Of a DNA stretch of 64,000 nt, positions 48,222 to 61,093 are shown piece by piece. Source of the DNA: Neospora caninum Liverpool. Taxonomy: Eukaryota; Apicomplexa; Conoidasida; Eucoccidiorida; Sarcocystidae. Numbering within the stretch: position 1 is the first letter of the stretch; every line of letters starts with the position of its first letter. Location of the stretch: NCBI RefSeq assembly GCF_000208865.1, contig NC_018391.1:2425014-2489013 (forward strand). The letters are read 5' to 3'. The notes beneath the pieces were generated by a model. The model saw only the letters and a list, made by a program, of their open reading frames with translations. It had not been told where the DNA came from and searched no databases. Both the position numbers and the translations under genes were made by a program.

Positions 48222-51200
48222 ATATATATATATACATATCTACCTGCGTATATCCGGCCACATTTATACATATATATCTAGATGCTTATGTTTTTCAAGC
48301 CAGAAATGTTTCCCATTTTTGGAAGTGTGTATTCGCACCTCCCCAGGGCCCACTTTCTTCGTGAGCCTGTTCTGATTCCGTTTTCTCTTCCCCGGGCTTC
48401 TGCAGACTCATCTGCTGCGTCGGGGCAGTCTTCAGCGTCGTGCTGATGTTCGTCCTCATTTTTCGCGACGACGTCCCGTGGTACCAAGCCTTTGCATTTG
48501 CGCTCGCCCTTCTTTGCTGCATTTTGCCTTCCGCAATGCCGCTCGTCACTACTGCAGGTCAGGAGCCTTGAGAGATAAATAATCAGATGCATGTGCGAGG
48601 AGGAGTGTTTGCCTCGTGCCTACGTCTTAACCGTCATCACGTCCCCGTATCCCCTATATCCATTGAAATCTCAGAAACAACAGCCCCGTTGGTGGTACCT
48701 CTCACCTAGGAACATAACAGTCCTCCGCACGAGCAATCGTCATCTTTTCAGGGAAACCACAGACCTGCAACAACATACACATATGCATATACTCCGATAT
48801 ACGCGAATGTTTTGATCCCTTTGTTTCGTTGCTCAAGGGTTTTGTCCTACAAACTCGTGCGTAAAAACGGGCGCGGGCCGGTGTGGCACTACGTCGCTGT
48901 GCATACCCAGCAACAAAACCCGGACAGTGTGTGCAAATTGAGCACGTCCAGCGGAGTGGGTCACTGCATGCGTGTTCAAGTGTAGAAAGAGGAAGGTAGA
49001 GATAACCGTCGACTAGTAGACAAAGAAACAGACTTCGCTCGAGTATACAGACTCCGAAAAATAACTCCATGTATCTGTCTCGCTCTCTAGGCTGATGAGA
49101 AATCTTCTTGCCCTTTGGGTCTTCTTTTGCCGTGCCATGCTTCTCGCGAATTTTCCAAACTGAAGTTTACCACAGCAGAGGGGTGAACACGATTCATCCT
49201 CATCTCCTATATATATATATATATATATATGATCTGCTTTCGTCTTTTTCCGTATCTGGGTTCTCCTGTGATTCCCCGTTCTCCCTCTCCACAGTCCTTT
49301 CGACTGGAGCACTAGAACTGAGCAGGCAGAAAGCCCTCGTGTCTCGTCTCTCTTCGATCGAAGAGCTTGCCGGCATGGACATCCTCTGCAGCGACAAAAC
49401 CGGAACGCTGACCTTGAATAAGCTTGTCATTGATAAAGCGGAGGTAGGGCGCGCTCCTCTTTTCCAGATAAAAACGTAACGCCAGCAGCAATGCGAACTC
49501 CGCCAGAATGTGAAGTGCCCAACGATCGGCGCGGATGCTGTTCTGCAAATACACGCAAGTGGTATCAGACCTCTCTTGTTTCTGTTCTCCCTCTGATCTC
49601 GGTTTCCCTTCTCCCCCTTAACCACCATTTCGCGATGTATCGCCCTGAGTCATCCTCTCCGTTTGGACCCAGGTTGGCCACAGTCGCAGAGGCGATGATG
49701 ATCGTCTTGTATCGTCCTCAGCCTCCAGGTTTGAGAACGAGCATGCAACTCTCTCCCTTGCCTGGCAGGATGGAGTGCGAGAAGTGAAGCGGTGCATGCG
49801 TTTCGCTGCTGTTCGCTTTGATGTGTCACACGCACCAAGACCTCTGTGGTGTCTCGTGTGTGGATCAGTACGAATTCAAAGTAGACATTTCCTTCTCCTG
49901 GGAAAGCGGTTGGCCATCAGTGCACACGCTAGGCACCTTTCTTAGCTGTAGCTGTGAGCCCTGACTTCACCGGTGTGCTAAAAGCTCCATTCACAGCTCG
50001 CCTTCTGTTCTCTGACCTTGAGATATCCTGTTGAGCCTCGTGTTGTCGAAGAGGTTTGCTCTACGACTCGACTATATCAAACAGAATGTGGAGAGGCGGA
50101 GCACGACGCTTAAATCCACAGTGTGTCCCGCTGTACAGTTGGAGTTTCCGGATGGGAGGCAAATTGAGTCCGTTTTTCAAACACGCTGTCTCCTGCTAGG
50201 ATACGGGGTGGTCACAGCGGCACACAACAGATCGTTTGGTCTCGCCTCAGCTGATAAACGACACCTGGACGCGACTCTCACGGCGTTCAGAGTCTTTGGC
50301 CGACGAGCTGTCCAGCCTCCCTCTCTTGTCGAGGAACGCCTTGGGTCTGTTCGCTGCCCGTGGGCTCTGCATACAGATCATCGAGGCGCCGGGGTTCACC
50401 AAGGATGAGGTGCTCCTCTATGCGAGCCTGGCGTCGAAGCAGGAGAATCCCGTAGGCGCGAGGCACGGAGGAAAGGCACATCAAGACAGTGCGGAAAGGG
50501 GAGGGCAGAACAGAAGCGACAACGAACGAAAGACGAAGAATGGCGATTTTTGCACATGCCAGTTTGAAGGCCGATGTACAGACGAAACCTGAACTGTGCA
50601 AAGAGTACAGTGAAGCTTTCCCCGTTTCCCGAGTGACGCCAGAACAGCGAGGAGAGAAAAGGAAGAGCGGGGAAGAGACGAAAGGTAGAAAGGGCCAGGG
50701 GTACGAGGGGGGTCACGTCCTTTGCGAGACGTAGAGGCGCGCCGCACACCTGTCACCCTCTCGCATCCAAGAACTCAAAAAGACGTGAGACAGGGACTCT
50801 GAACATTTCCCCCCGGACGGGTTTCTGCCCCTTCAGGAGCCGATCGACAAAGCAATTCACGAAGCGCAACCTGGAGTCGACCTCAGTCCCTACAAAGTAT
50901 GAATGCATCGGCACCGCGGATGTACCCCGCTTCACAGCGCTTGTACCTGTTCAGCCAGGCAACACATCGGTTGGAGGCTTCCCGTGCAGCCTCCAACGCA
51001 GCGAGCGCAAGCGGTCGTGCTGAAGTACCGTTGGGGCTCTTTTTGTAGATCTACACAGGTGTAGACGGGGCAGTGGTCCGGAGACCTTGCGCCGCCTGTG
51101 CGCGTTCGTTCTGGGGTGTCTGTGCAGCTCCTCCAATTTGTTCCGTTCAATCCACTCGACAAGCGGAGCGAAGCCACCGTCAAATTTCCCGATGGCAAGA

Positions 51201-54200
51201 TCCGAGTTATTGTGAAGGGCGCGCCGCAGCTTGTCATGGTTAGCCTGTCGCACTCTGGGAACGAGGCAAGGAGAAAGGTTTGCGTGTGCGAAAGAACACG
51301 GCGCGAGAGAGAGGAGCAGACGGAGAGAACGAGAGAGAAAGCACCTGTTGCACGCGCCGGACCACGTTCGTGTGCTTCTCCTTTCTGCCCTTCGTGTGCA
51401 TTTCCTCGCCCGCGCTGCCTCACATTCCTTTTCTCTCTCGGTTCCTCTGGCCTTCTGGTCCCGGCCTTTGCCCGGCGGGCCTCTTGAAGCGATGTGCACA
51501 AGTTCGTGCCTGCCTGCTCTCGCAGAAAATGCTAGGCGAGTCGAGTGCGCACCTCATCAAGGAATTCGAGTTCGCGATGAACCGCCAGGCAAGGCCTTAC
51601 ACCACAAGCCGGGAAAAAGGAATCTGCCGAGCCTTCGGCTCCACGCGACTTGAGACAGGCGCTTGTCCACAGTCTTGCTCGGGTTTAAAACGCCGGGACG
51701 GTCGATACACCCCCGTGAAAGAATGTTGACGCCGCATCATTGTTCCACGCAGGTTGTGGCTTTAGAGAGCGGGGGCCCTCAGGGCGGACGCGTCTCTGCA
51801 GCGAAGGTGATTTGCACAGCATCTGCGACAGCCCGATACTGAGCAGCCGACAGACAACGAGAACTGCCCATCTCCCCCCATGCAAACACAGACTTGCATG
51901 CGTGCGCGTGCGCGTGCCTACATCCAAAGGTTCCTTCACTGTAAACACCTATTCATATGTATACATTTGTAAGCACCTCTACAGAGGTGTCCTTCTAGGC
52001 ATTCACAAATATGCATGCTTGTAAACGCCGGCAAATGCGCTTCCACATGTGTATCACTGCGTGTTAAACTTCTATCCGTTGTGGACTCAGCTGTCTCATG
52101 TTCTTTGGCCTAACTGACTTGTCTCGTTGTCCTCTGTGTTCTTGCGTTTTTCTCGTCACCGCTCCCCCACAACATCTGTTTTCTTTTCCAGGCAGAGAGA
52201 GGTTTGAGGACGCTCGGCGTGGCCATGTGTGAAGCAACCTTGCCCGTTGACGGGGCAGTCCGCACGGAGGAACTCGAGTTTCTGGGTTTGATTTCAATGC
52301 TCGATCCGCCGAGAGATGACACAGCTTCCACCATTGAGAAGGCGATGAGTCTGGGAATCGACGTGAAGATGATCACGGGTGAGGCGCGGTCTCCGCCGGA
52401 GCACGGAGGGTCTCCGTCTTGGCAGCGGCCGACCTGCGCTCGCCCCTATCGCTTGCTGCAGGCGTCCACGGGTTCCTCTGCGTCGGGTTTTCGCCTCAGG
52501 AGACCAGCGCGCGATCGCCATGGAAATGTGTCGCCGCCTGAACATGGGAACGAACGTCCTAGGTGAAGAAGCCTGGTCCGGGGAGGTCGACCTGGCAACC
52601 AAAATGGGAGGCTTCGGAAAGCTTGCGGAATCGGCCAACGGCTTTGCCCAAGTCAACCCTGAGCATAAATTCTTGGCAAGTCGCAAGCGAAGAAAAACCT
52701 CTCAAAACCCACTCGTCGGCCTTGGTTCAGTCTGTCTACCAAAAACCCTCCGACTCTGGCTGATCCAACCATTCACATACACTACGCACGCACACATATA
52801 CATGTACATGCAGACATACTTGTGTATATGCACATGCATATATACATGTATATACATGTGTGAATATGACGCGGTAGCTAAATCACAGGAAGCGTGAGGG
52901 TGTCTGAAGCCGTTTTGGTTTCGTGAAGGTCTTTCCGTCGCATTCGAGCAGGTGGAACAGGCAACTTCTGACTCGTCTCGTGGAGAGTCTTGTCTTTGAG
53001 GTTTCTCAGCCATCAGTCTCTTCTTCCACAGAGGCTCCGCTCCTCAGTCTTTCTCTGGCCAGGCTTGTGCGTGTGAGGATCCAGATCGTTCAAGCGCTTC
53101 AGGAAGAAAAGCACATGGTGGGCATGACTGGCGACGGCGTCAACGACGCACCAGCCCTCAAGAAAGCAGACGTGGGCATTGCCGTGGCAGGTGCGCTAAT
53201 ATGATTCGCTGTGGTCTCTCCTCAAACGCGGCACACACTGGTCCGTAAAGTCCGCTTTTGGTCGCCCCTCCGGGCTGGTGTTCGAGTTTCCTCTTCTGTG
53301 TCTCGCCAGTTTTTTTCGCTTACCTGATCGTTTCGATTCCCCGTCGTCTCTACCATAGGGTGTTCGCGTCCCTCTTTCCATCACCTCCTTCTCCGTCCAC
53401 GGTTCCCTCCCTTTCCTAGAAGTGGCCGCCGGTTGAGCATTCGGGCCATCACCCTTTGTGTCCTCCTCTTCTCCCCCTTCTTATTCTCTTTCTCCCGAGT
53501 ATGCGTCTTCTCACCTCATTCTGCTTCTTCGTCTCTTTCTCCTTCTGTTTCCTTCTCTTCTTCGGTGTAGTCTTTGCGTTCTGTCCCTGCGGCAACGCGT
53601 TGTCTTTCGTCGCATCATTGTCTTTCAGATTGGTCAGAAAGACAAGGATGGCCTTCCACTTCTAAGTCTCCCTCCTGACTTTTTCGTTGTTCTCGTGCCC
53701 GTCTCCGTCTCTCAGGCGCCAGTGACGCCGCGCGAGCTGCCGCCGACATCATTCTCCTCGAATCCGGTCTCTCGCCGATCATCCAAGCCCTGATCGTCAG
53801 TCGATGCATCTTTCGAAGGCTCCGCAACTACGTCGTGTAGGTGCACGCGAGAAGGGAGAAATGAAGCGAGTGGAAAGAAGAGACTGACGAACGCCGCCTC
53901 GTCCTCGCGTTCTTCGCAGCTTCCCCCGCCTACTGATCTACCGTATCTACGGTTCCCCTCAGGTGTCATCTGAACAATAAGAATGCTTCACAAATCTTGC
54001 GGAAGGGGTCGTTTTAATGCGGCGGCTTTCGCTCTTCCACGCTGTCTTTGCGTTTCCTCTCCGAGCTTTTTGTCTCCTTCCTTCTTGTTTTGCTTTCCTC
54101 CTGCTGCCGGCCTGCGGAACGTGTTCCCTCCAAAACGTCTTTTCATGTCAACAACTCACTCCTCTGTCTCTCTTCGCGGTGGCCGACCCTGCAGCTGCTT

Positions 54201-55777
54201 ACCAGGCTCAGTCATTTGCGCGGGAATTCGGGTTTTCTTGCCTTTGCCTTTGTGCGCGGCACGTCGCGCGTCAGAGCGCAGGGTCGCCGCTCTTGGCCGG
54301 CTCAAGGGCGCTCATCTGGACATCAATCCGGTCTAGCGCTCTGCGACTGCGGAGTGTGCGGGCCGTCTCAAGCCCCTTGGTTCTCTTTTCGTCGTTTCCG
54401 CTGCGGAGGCAAATGCGCAGTCGGTGTAGGAGGAACGGGTGAGGGGGGAATCTGGGTCCGAGCCTATTTTCGCCTCACGCTGTGCCCTCGATCGTCTCCT
54501 CCTCCCTCAGGTTTCGCGTGGCGACGAGTCTCCTTCTTCTCCTTTCCTACTGGACGGCTGCGATGCTGAGCATCGTGTCGCCGCCTCTCTGGTGCTTGCT
54601 TCTCCTCAAAGTCCTGAACGACGTCTCCATGATGGCTACCAGCACAGACCACGTCGTCCCCTCCACGAAACCTGAGAACTGGAAGGCGGTCGAGGTAGGC
54701 GGCGGTCCCGTTACAGCATTCGTCTCTGTGCGTCTCTCTGGCGCTCCACAGAAAAAGCGAGGCAAAGGCGTTTCAGTCCTTGCTACTCGGTCGCCCCCCC
54801 CCCCTGTCACTTTCCAATCGTTGAAACTCACAGCAGTCCCGCGTTGTCTCCACGCCTCCACGCGCTTTCCACGAAATCCTGTCCCTGCGCCCTCACACAG
54901 ACCCTGTGCATCTCGGCGACTCTTGGCGCGGTCGGAGCGATTGCATGCATCATTTTCTCCGTCGTTGCCAGTCCGGTGACACAAGCACAGACTCCGTTCT
55001 GGGAGGCTTGGGGCCTCGAGCCCTTGACCCGGGTAGGCCATCCGGCGCACGAGAATCAAAGACGGGAAAAAAAGGACCAACCGAGAGACGAAGCGGTGCG
55101 CGGCCGCAAGGTCGCGTGCGGAGGCGCGCCGAACCGTGAGGGAAGGACGCCTGCTGGAAAGGACAGAAGATGCAGGGAAAGACGACGCATGAGAAAGCGC
55201 GGAGGCGAATGCGGAGGAGCGACAGCACTCATGGGGACAGCGAAGGGGGAACGACGCCGAGACAGCTGGCCTGCGAAACCGAGAGACGCGGAGAGAGCAA
55301 GCCGGGCGGAGAGAGATGCATGAAACTGCCGTAAACGGGGGAAAAGGAGGAAAGGCAAAAACGGGAAGACTGTGAAAACCAGGCCTTATGCTGATCTTCC
55401 TTCAGCGAATCGCGTCTGTAAACAGCTTCTCTTTTGGATACAGGTTTTACGGTTCTGTCTTTTCGACTGCCGTTGTGGTGTTTTTTCGTCTTTTTCAGTC
55501 GCAGCTTAACCTTGCGGTCTTCCTCCTCGCAGGGATTTTAATTCAGTTGGTAGGTTCATCCACATTCGCGATCTTCTCTTTCCCACTTTGCCCCCTTTTT
55601 CTCCGGGAGCCTTCTTTCTCCGTGGCTTCATCGTCGCGCCGTTCTAGCGCTTGCGGAGGCACAGATACCTCTTTACTAGAGTGGGTCGGCGCCGCGTTGC
55701 ACGCCACAAACGCATCGATACTAAAGCAGTTGTTCACAACCTCCACTCCACGTGGACAGCTACACAGCGTTATATAT

Positions 55778-55812
<35 letters not shown>

Positions 55813-58328
55813 ATGTCTATGGGCAGGCACCTCCAAGCGCTTGCATATACAACTGTGGAGGCCGACCTTTGCCGCCTTATCGTTGTCTCGTCCCTAAGCT
55901 TGGATCTCTTCTGCATGCGGCAGTAAATATGGAAGAAGTGGTTCTGAATCTGTGTCTTGGTGTCTGTAAATGGACAACTTTTTGTGCATGGATGCGTGTG
56001 CATATACAAGTTGGTATTCTTGCGTGGGGAGCTAAAGATAGAGGGGCATGCACAAAAGAAATAACGTGACTGCATGCGGCTTCCGCGGTGTCTGTTTCTT
56101 CAGGGGATCTTCAGCGCGCGTACGAAAGGCGCCTTTTTCTTCTGCGACTCCAAAGAGTCAAAAAAACCTTCCATCGTCGTTTGTATCTCGTGCGCCGTTG
56201 CAGTCACTTTCATGACCTTCTTCACTGTTTACTTCCACGAAGACTGGGATGACGGGACAGATTTTGGGATTCGCGGGATAGGTGAGTCCATGCGATTCAC
56301 CTGATGCAGACACCGAGATTAAACAAACTGGCAGACTGTGCCGATCTACGCATGCATGCCCACCTCTGCATATACATCCATGTATCCATATCCATCTGTC
56401 TACATCTCTACTTATCTACATGTATATCCCTCTACGCGTATCGATACATCTGCGTGTGTTCAAATATTCGTCTGTAAAGCTGCACCAGTATCTATCTCAA
56501 CGCGAAAAACGTGCCAGTGTTTGGCCGTCTGTATCTCGCTGTAGAACCGACCTTTTATAGATATGAATGCATATGACGTCTTCTGTAACTTTGTGAACGC
56601 CTGTCGGTTTCGTTTTGTGCTGACTCTCCAGTCTTGCCGTTTGCGCCTACTTTCTGTTGTTCCTCCTCCCTTGCCCGCCAAGGTGAATATCCACCAAGAA
56701 CTTCCGGACCTGTACGCATTCCCCTGTCCTTCCCCAGGTCTTTTGTTGTTATTTGTCTCTCAACATCCTTCTCCGTCTTTTTCTCCCTTCTCCTCTTTTG
56801 CCTTCTTTTTTTCGCCTCGTTCTCTTCCTTTTCGTTCTCTCCTTTCTCCCTCTCCTTCCTCGCCTTCTCCTCCCGCCTTCCACATCTCTTCTCCTCTGTC
56901 TCCCTGGCTGTCTGCGACCTCTGTGCAGGCTGGCGAGCTACGGGCGTCATCTGGCTGTATGCGCTCCTCTGGTTTTTGGCCATGGACGCTGTTAAGCTTC
57001 TCGTCGTGAAGGCGTTTTTCGACGAATCTGGGCTGTTCAACTGCATCCATGGCGATGCACACTCTCAGCGCAAAAAAGCGTTTCAGGTAACACGACAGCG
57101 ACAGGCTGAGCCGCGCCTAAGGTTTTCCTGCTTTCGCCAAGGAGCGAAACAGCAACTCGCTCAGGGGGGAAAGAAACACTGGCGTCCGCCCGCGCTCTAT
57201 TTGAACATCCACTAGAAACGGCGCGAAACGCGTATCCCGACACGTGGCCATGGCCGGGCGAGCCGCGCCCATATGTTTATGTATATATGTATATGTGCAG
57301 ATATGTTTATGGAGACACAAAAACACATCTCCACACACATACACACACGCATACGCACACGCATACGCACACGCATACGCACACGCATACACACTCACAT
57401 ATGCATATATATATATATATATATGTGAGTGTCGAAGTGGGAAGGCCTGTGATTCTGTGTCTGCGCAAGTTTTCTGATGTGTGAGCTTGGGCCACCGCTT
57501 GGTTGTTTCCATCGATTTGTTGGCGTGCAAAAGGAATTTCGAAGGCTCCGGCGAGAGGCGCAGAACCAGAAGCTAGCGGGGGGTGTCGCGGCGACAGTCC
57601 AGAATCAGCGAGACAGCTACGAGCTGCAGAGGTGAGAGTTTAGGAGTCGGAAGTCCCGCGACGAACCCTCTCCTGTCCTGTCACCCTTTCCTCGAAAACC
57701 CCACCATCGGCCCTTCCCCGTGCCCTCGCTTCAGCGTCCGGCCATTGTTCCGCATTTTCCTTCCCCTTTTCTGCTCCCCCTCGCCGTTTCGCTTGGCCAG
57801 CCGTCTGCCACCCTCCGACTGCCTCTTCGAGACACTTGCTGGGGTGTCTGCGAGTCCAAGGAAAAGCCACAAAACCCTTTTCCCCAACACCTTCCCGGCC
57901 GCTCATCACGCACTAGAGTTTGAACAAGACTCGGGAACGGTCGGTCGCCGTCCGGCGTTCATATCGTGCGTCGGCTTTCTCGTTTTTTTCCAGGCGATCG
58001 ATCATCGCAGGAGCCGGCACGACAGTCCGCCTCTTGGCTCCACCTGTGGCCGAGCCGAGAACTCGCTTCGAAAGCAGCCTGCAGCCGTCCCTCAGCGGAT
58101 CGTTCATTTGCGTCCCGCGTTCCGAGAGCGATGCCGAGCTGAAGCGCCTCGACCAACAAGTCGCAGGGGCCATGGAGAAACTGAAGGTCGGCGGTGTGGG
58201 CACAAGGGAAAGGGAAGGGGGGATGCGTCGCACAGTCGAGAAAAAGGAGAAACTGCAGTTTCGACAAGGACACACACACACACAAGCATCTATAGTTCAT
58301 AGGAGAGCTATGCCGAAAACCAAAGAAC

Positions 58329-58378
<50 letters not shown>

Positions 58379-58901
58379 GTAACAGCTTGTGTGTGTTTAG
58401 GGAAGCGGCGTTGAGGTGTTTTGTACTTTGGGTTGTGTTTGTGGGCTGTCCCTGTGGAAGTACAATAAATAGAAACAGACACGACACCACAACGCTAAGA
58501 CATGCATCTCGATATTCAGGCGTGCACAAACCTATTTGCACGTAGAGTACAAACGTTTATTTCCAGCTGCATCTCTGCAGGCATGTACGCACAGAAAAGG
58601 GTAGGCCCACGATACACGCAAACAGAAAAAGACGTCTTCAGGGCAGCGGTTGTGGACGATACAGGGAGGTTAGGGGATACGTTGATTAATGTGTGATTGA
58701 ATGTCTACATATGTATACACATAAATATGCTTATATATATCTACATATACATATATATGTGAACCATCGACGGCATGTTTGCAGATCCTCATGCAATGGA
58801 AGGAAGAACTTGAAGCCCAGGGCAGCAGCCAGAGCGGTGAAGACGCGAACCAAGAACGACGGCATTTGCTCGGGGATTCAGAGAACCGAAATCGGAGTTG
58901 A
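44099..58901 (+). CDS. PMA: P3A-type plasma-membrane H+-ATPase (PMA family), 24 exons
   Basis: Exons: 44099-44360, 44949-45056, 45535-45652, 46302-46432, 47016-47197, 47736-47776, 48406-48557, 49295-49443, 50377-50451, 50837-50896, 51128-51238, 51526-51588, 52192-52378, 52500-52675, 53085-53190, 53716-53836, 54511-54694, 54901-55032, 55499-55549, 56104-56281, 56929-57086, 57534-57631, 57994-58186, 58785-58901; about 1,050 residues, all phases consistent. The family pumps protons out of the cell using ATP. Motifs: PARELVPGD, actuator SLTGES (TGES about 218-221), CSDKTGT with phosphorylated Asp about 365, KGAP about 456, MITGDQ, and [10 protein letters not shown] (about 619-628). Hydrophobic segments fit M1-M2, M3-M4 and a C-terminal M5-M10 block, followed by a long charged C-terminal tail. 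Exon 9 could start earlier (50251), but that adds 42 residues absent from the family. Toxoplasma is known to have stage-regulated PMA1 and PMA2; I cannot say which this is. Confidence 0.93.
46265..46285. repeat. (TA)n tract next to a PMA splice acceptor
   Basis: The TA tract ends about 16 bp before the exon 4 acceptor at 46300-46301, so it overlaps the usual branch-point/polypyrimidine zone. Other TA tracts in PMA introns lie at about 47460-47476, 49207-49230, 55771-55812 and 57405-57424. Confidence 0.85.
48150..48235. repeat. (TATC)n/(TA)n microsatellite in a PMA intron
   Basis: A tetranucleotide CTAT/TATC tract of about 70 bp grades into a TA tract. It lies in the intron between exons 6 and 7 of the H+-ATPase gene, about 170 bp before the acceptor. 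Confidence 0.9.
57332..57424. repeat. Alternating purine-pyrimidine repeat (ACACGCATACGC)n plus (TA)n
   Basis: About 65 bp of strictly alternating purine/pyrimidine sequence is built from ACGCAC/ACGCAT hexamers and followed by a TA tract. It lies in the intron between PMA exons 21 and 22. Alternating CA/CG sequence of this kind can adopt left-handed helix under supercoiling. Confidence 0.8.
58331..58376. repeat. (TA)n microsatellite directly after a candidate alternative donor
   Basis: A TA tract of about 46 bp begins immediately after GAACAG at 58325-58330. CAG|GTATAT is therefore formed by the repeat itself and could serve as an in-phase alternative donor for PMA exon 23. Confidence 0.85.
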
Positions 58902-60582
58902 GAAGGAAAGCTTATCGACTGGCGCATGCTGCCTCTTCCGCCACATATGTCGTGGCTGAACAGAGAAAACGCGTATTCCTCTTTCCAAGGAGCACTGCCA
59001 CACATGAACATATATATATATATATATATATACATTTATGAATATGCATCTCGATAGATAAACCTCCCTTTGTGTGCGTGCATGCGGTTTGTTTCTGTCA
59101 GAACTGGAGACAACAGTTTGCGTCTCTTGTCTTTCCTTGTCGAGGGGCCTCTTCGGCATGTGTTTTGTGTGCCGTTCTTTGCAAGTGCGGGGTTTTCTTA
59201 GGACGGATGCCCCAAATGTTTACCGTTTGCCGCCAAAACGAATGCGTTTCAATGGAAGCCTCGTCGGCGTCAGCGCCGTGAAAGGATGCAGGCAATGTTC
59301 ATGCATGCATCTGTCTTTACACCAGGCTGGACACCACATGCATATGTGAAAGAAAACCTACATATATATATACATACATACATACATACATACATACATG
59401 CATGCATACATACATATATGCTTGTACCTGTATTCTTGTCCTCTGCCGCTGCATCATTCCTGTTCCCCTTTTTCAAGCGCTCACAGGGTCTCCACAGCTC
59501 CGGCGCCCTCGATTTCTTGACGCAGACCCGACACAATGCTCCACCCACCCCCCCCCCCCCCCCCCGCCAGGAAATGCGTGCGACCACCCGAGCCCAGCAT
59601 ATATATATATATATATATGTGTGTATGTGGGTACGTTTGCATGCGTTTGCATGCTGAGAGGTGAATGGGACTGAAGCCTTGCGGGCGGATCCGCCTATGC
59701 ATGTGCAAGCAAACTCAAACGTCTCTCTTATATGTTCCTGCGGATCCGTCTCTGTGTGCGTGTCAAGAACGACGGGGAATCTAAGCGTGTGGCACTAGAA
59801 TCATACATGCACTCGAAAGGAATCGACATCTTCCTGTTTCCAGATGCGGAGCTCAAAAGAGGCTTAGATCTATGAATGTAGCTGTTGACACACATCGATA
59901 AGTGGAAATAGATAGATATGTGGAAGCAGATAGACAGCGACATGCGTAACTGACGAAGGGGTGGGGCAAACTAAGAAGAGACTCGGTGCCACCTGCGTGG
60001 GGCCTGGCAGCTGCGAGGCATCCAGTTGTCGAAGTTTCCGAAACTTTTAACGATGGCAAGAAGAACCACTGGTTTTGGGACCAAGTCCCTTTAAAATATA
60101 CTCAAACAGTCTGAGACCGCGGGAGCGAACAGAGACATCAAATGCCCCCGAGAGTATGCCTGACGGCCATATATATATATATATATATGCCTATGTATAA
60201 ATGTACATGTGTACAAAGATATGCACATGTAACTATGCATACATCGATGCATGCCGGTGTAGGTGCATGCACATACGCAGCTACGCACCCCTATCGACCT
60301 TCACGGGAATGAGACCAAAACGTATGAATTACTCCAACATATATACACACATATACAAATATATATGGGCGTGATATACAGACGCAAAAAATGCATGTGA
60401 ACATATCTGTCTTGAGTTTGTTTTTGATTCATACGTCTCATAGATAGGGACACAAATTGGCGGGTTGCGAAACAGACCATAGATATGGACGTCTTGCTGT
60501 GTGTCTCTCTGAGTGTGCATATAGAGACAAATACACCGTCAGAGAGATACAGAGGGCCTTCAGGAAAGAAACGGATGCCATT
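58902..60582. other. Convergent 3' intergenic region
   Basis: This lies between the stop codons of the H+-ATPase gene (+) and the Med10-like gene (-), so it should hold both 3' UTRs. It contains TA tracts (about 59010-59031, 59598-59618, 60169-60188), a (CATA)n tract (about 59361-59420) and a long C-run (about 59550-59567). The remaining open frames are short and unsupported. Confidence 0.5.
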
Positions 60583-61061
60583 TTAGTTCGCAAGGCTTGC
60601 TGCACTGACCGCTTCTGACGATGCCTGTGCCATCCCGGAGTCGACAGGCGGCGAGGGTGAAGTGACCGGAACAGAAGAGGAAGGAAAGGAAGACGGCAGA
60701 GACGAAGGAAGAGAGGCAGGAACGGCATCACTTGCAGAGGCAGACGAAAGAGAAGAGAGAGTAGCGGCAGCCGGAGTAGAAAAACGAGGAAGAGGAGGAA
60801 GAAGTTGGTTGCTCGGGCTGTAGCGTATGGCGTCATGCAACGTCGCTTCATACGCCTACAAGAAGAGACATACGCGAAACAAAACATCGATCGCTGTGCG
60901 TTTGTCTTCACTGGCGCAGTGCACATCTATCCAATACGAGCGGCATGCGCATTTGCGGGCCTCTCTGCGGCGATTCCGTCGGGTGGTGATACTTGGAGAA
61001 GACGCAGAAAGGCAAGCATCAAATCTCACAAAAACTATAAAGGCCTGTATGTGGTTTATGC

Positions 61062-61093
<32 letters not shown>

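Noticed and set aside
50251..50376. An earlier acceptor for PMA exon 9 that keeps the frame open.
   Set aside because: It adds 42 residues at a point where the family has none. The acceptor at 50375-50376 gives direct alignment ([16 protein letters not shown]).
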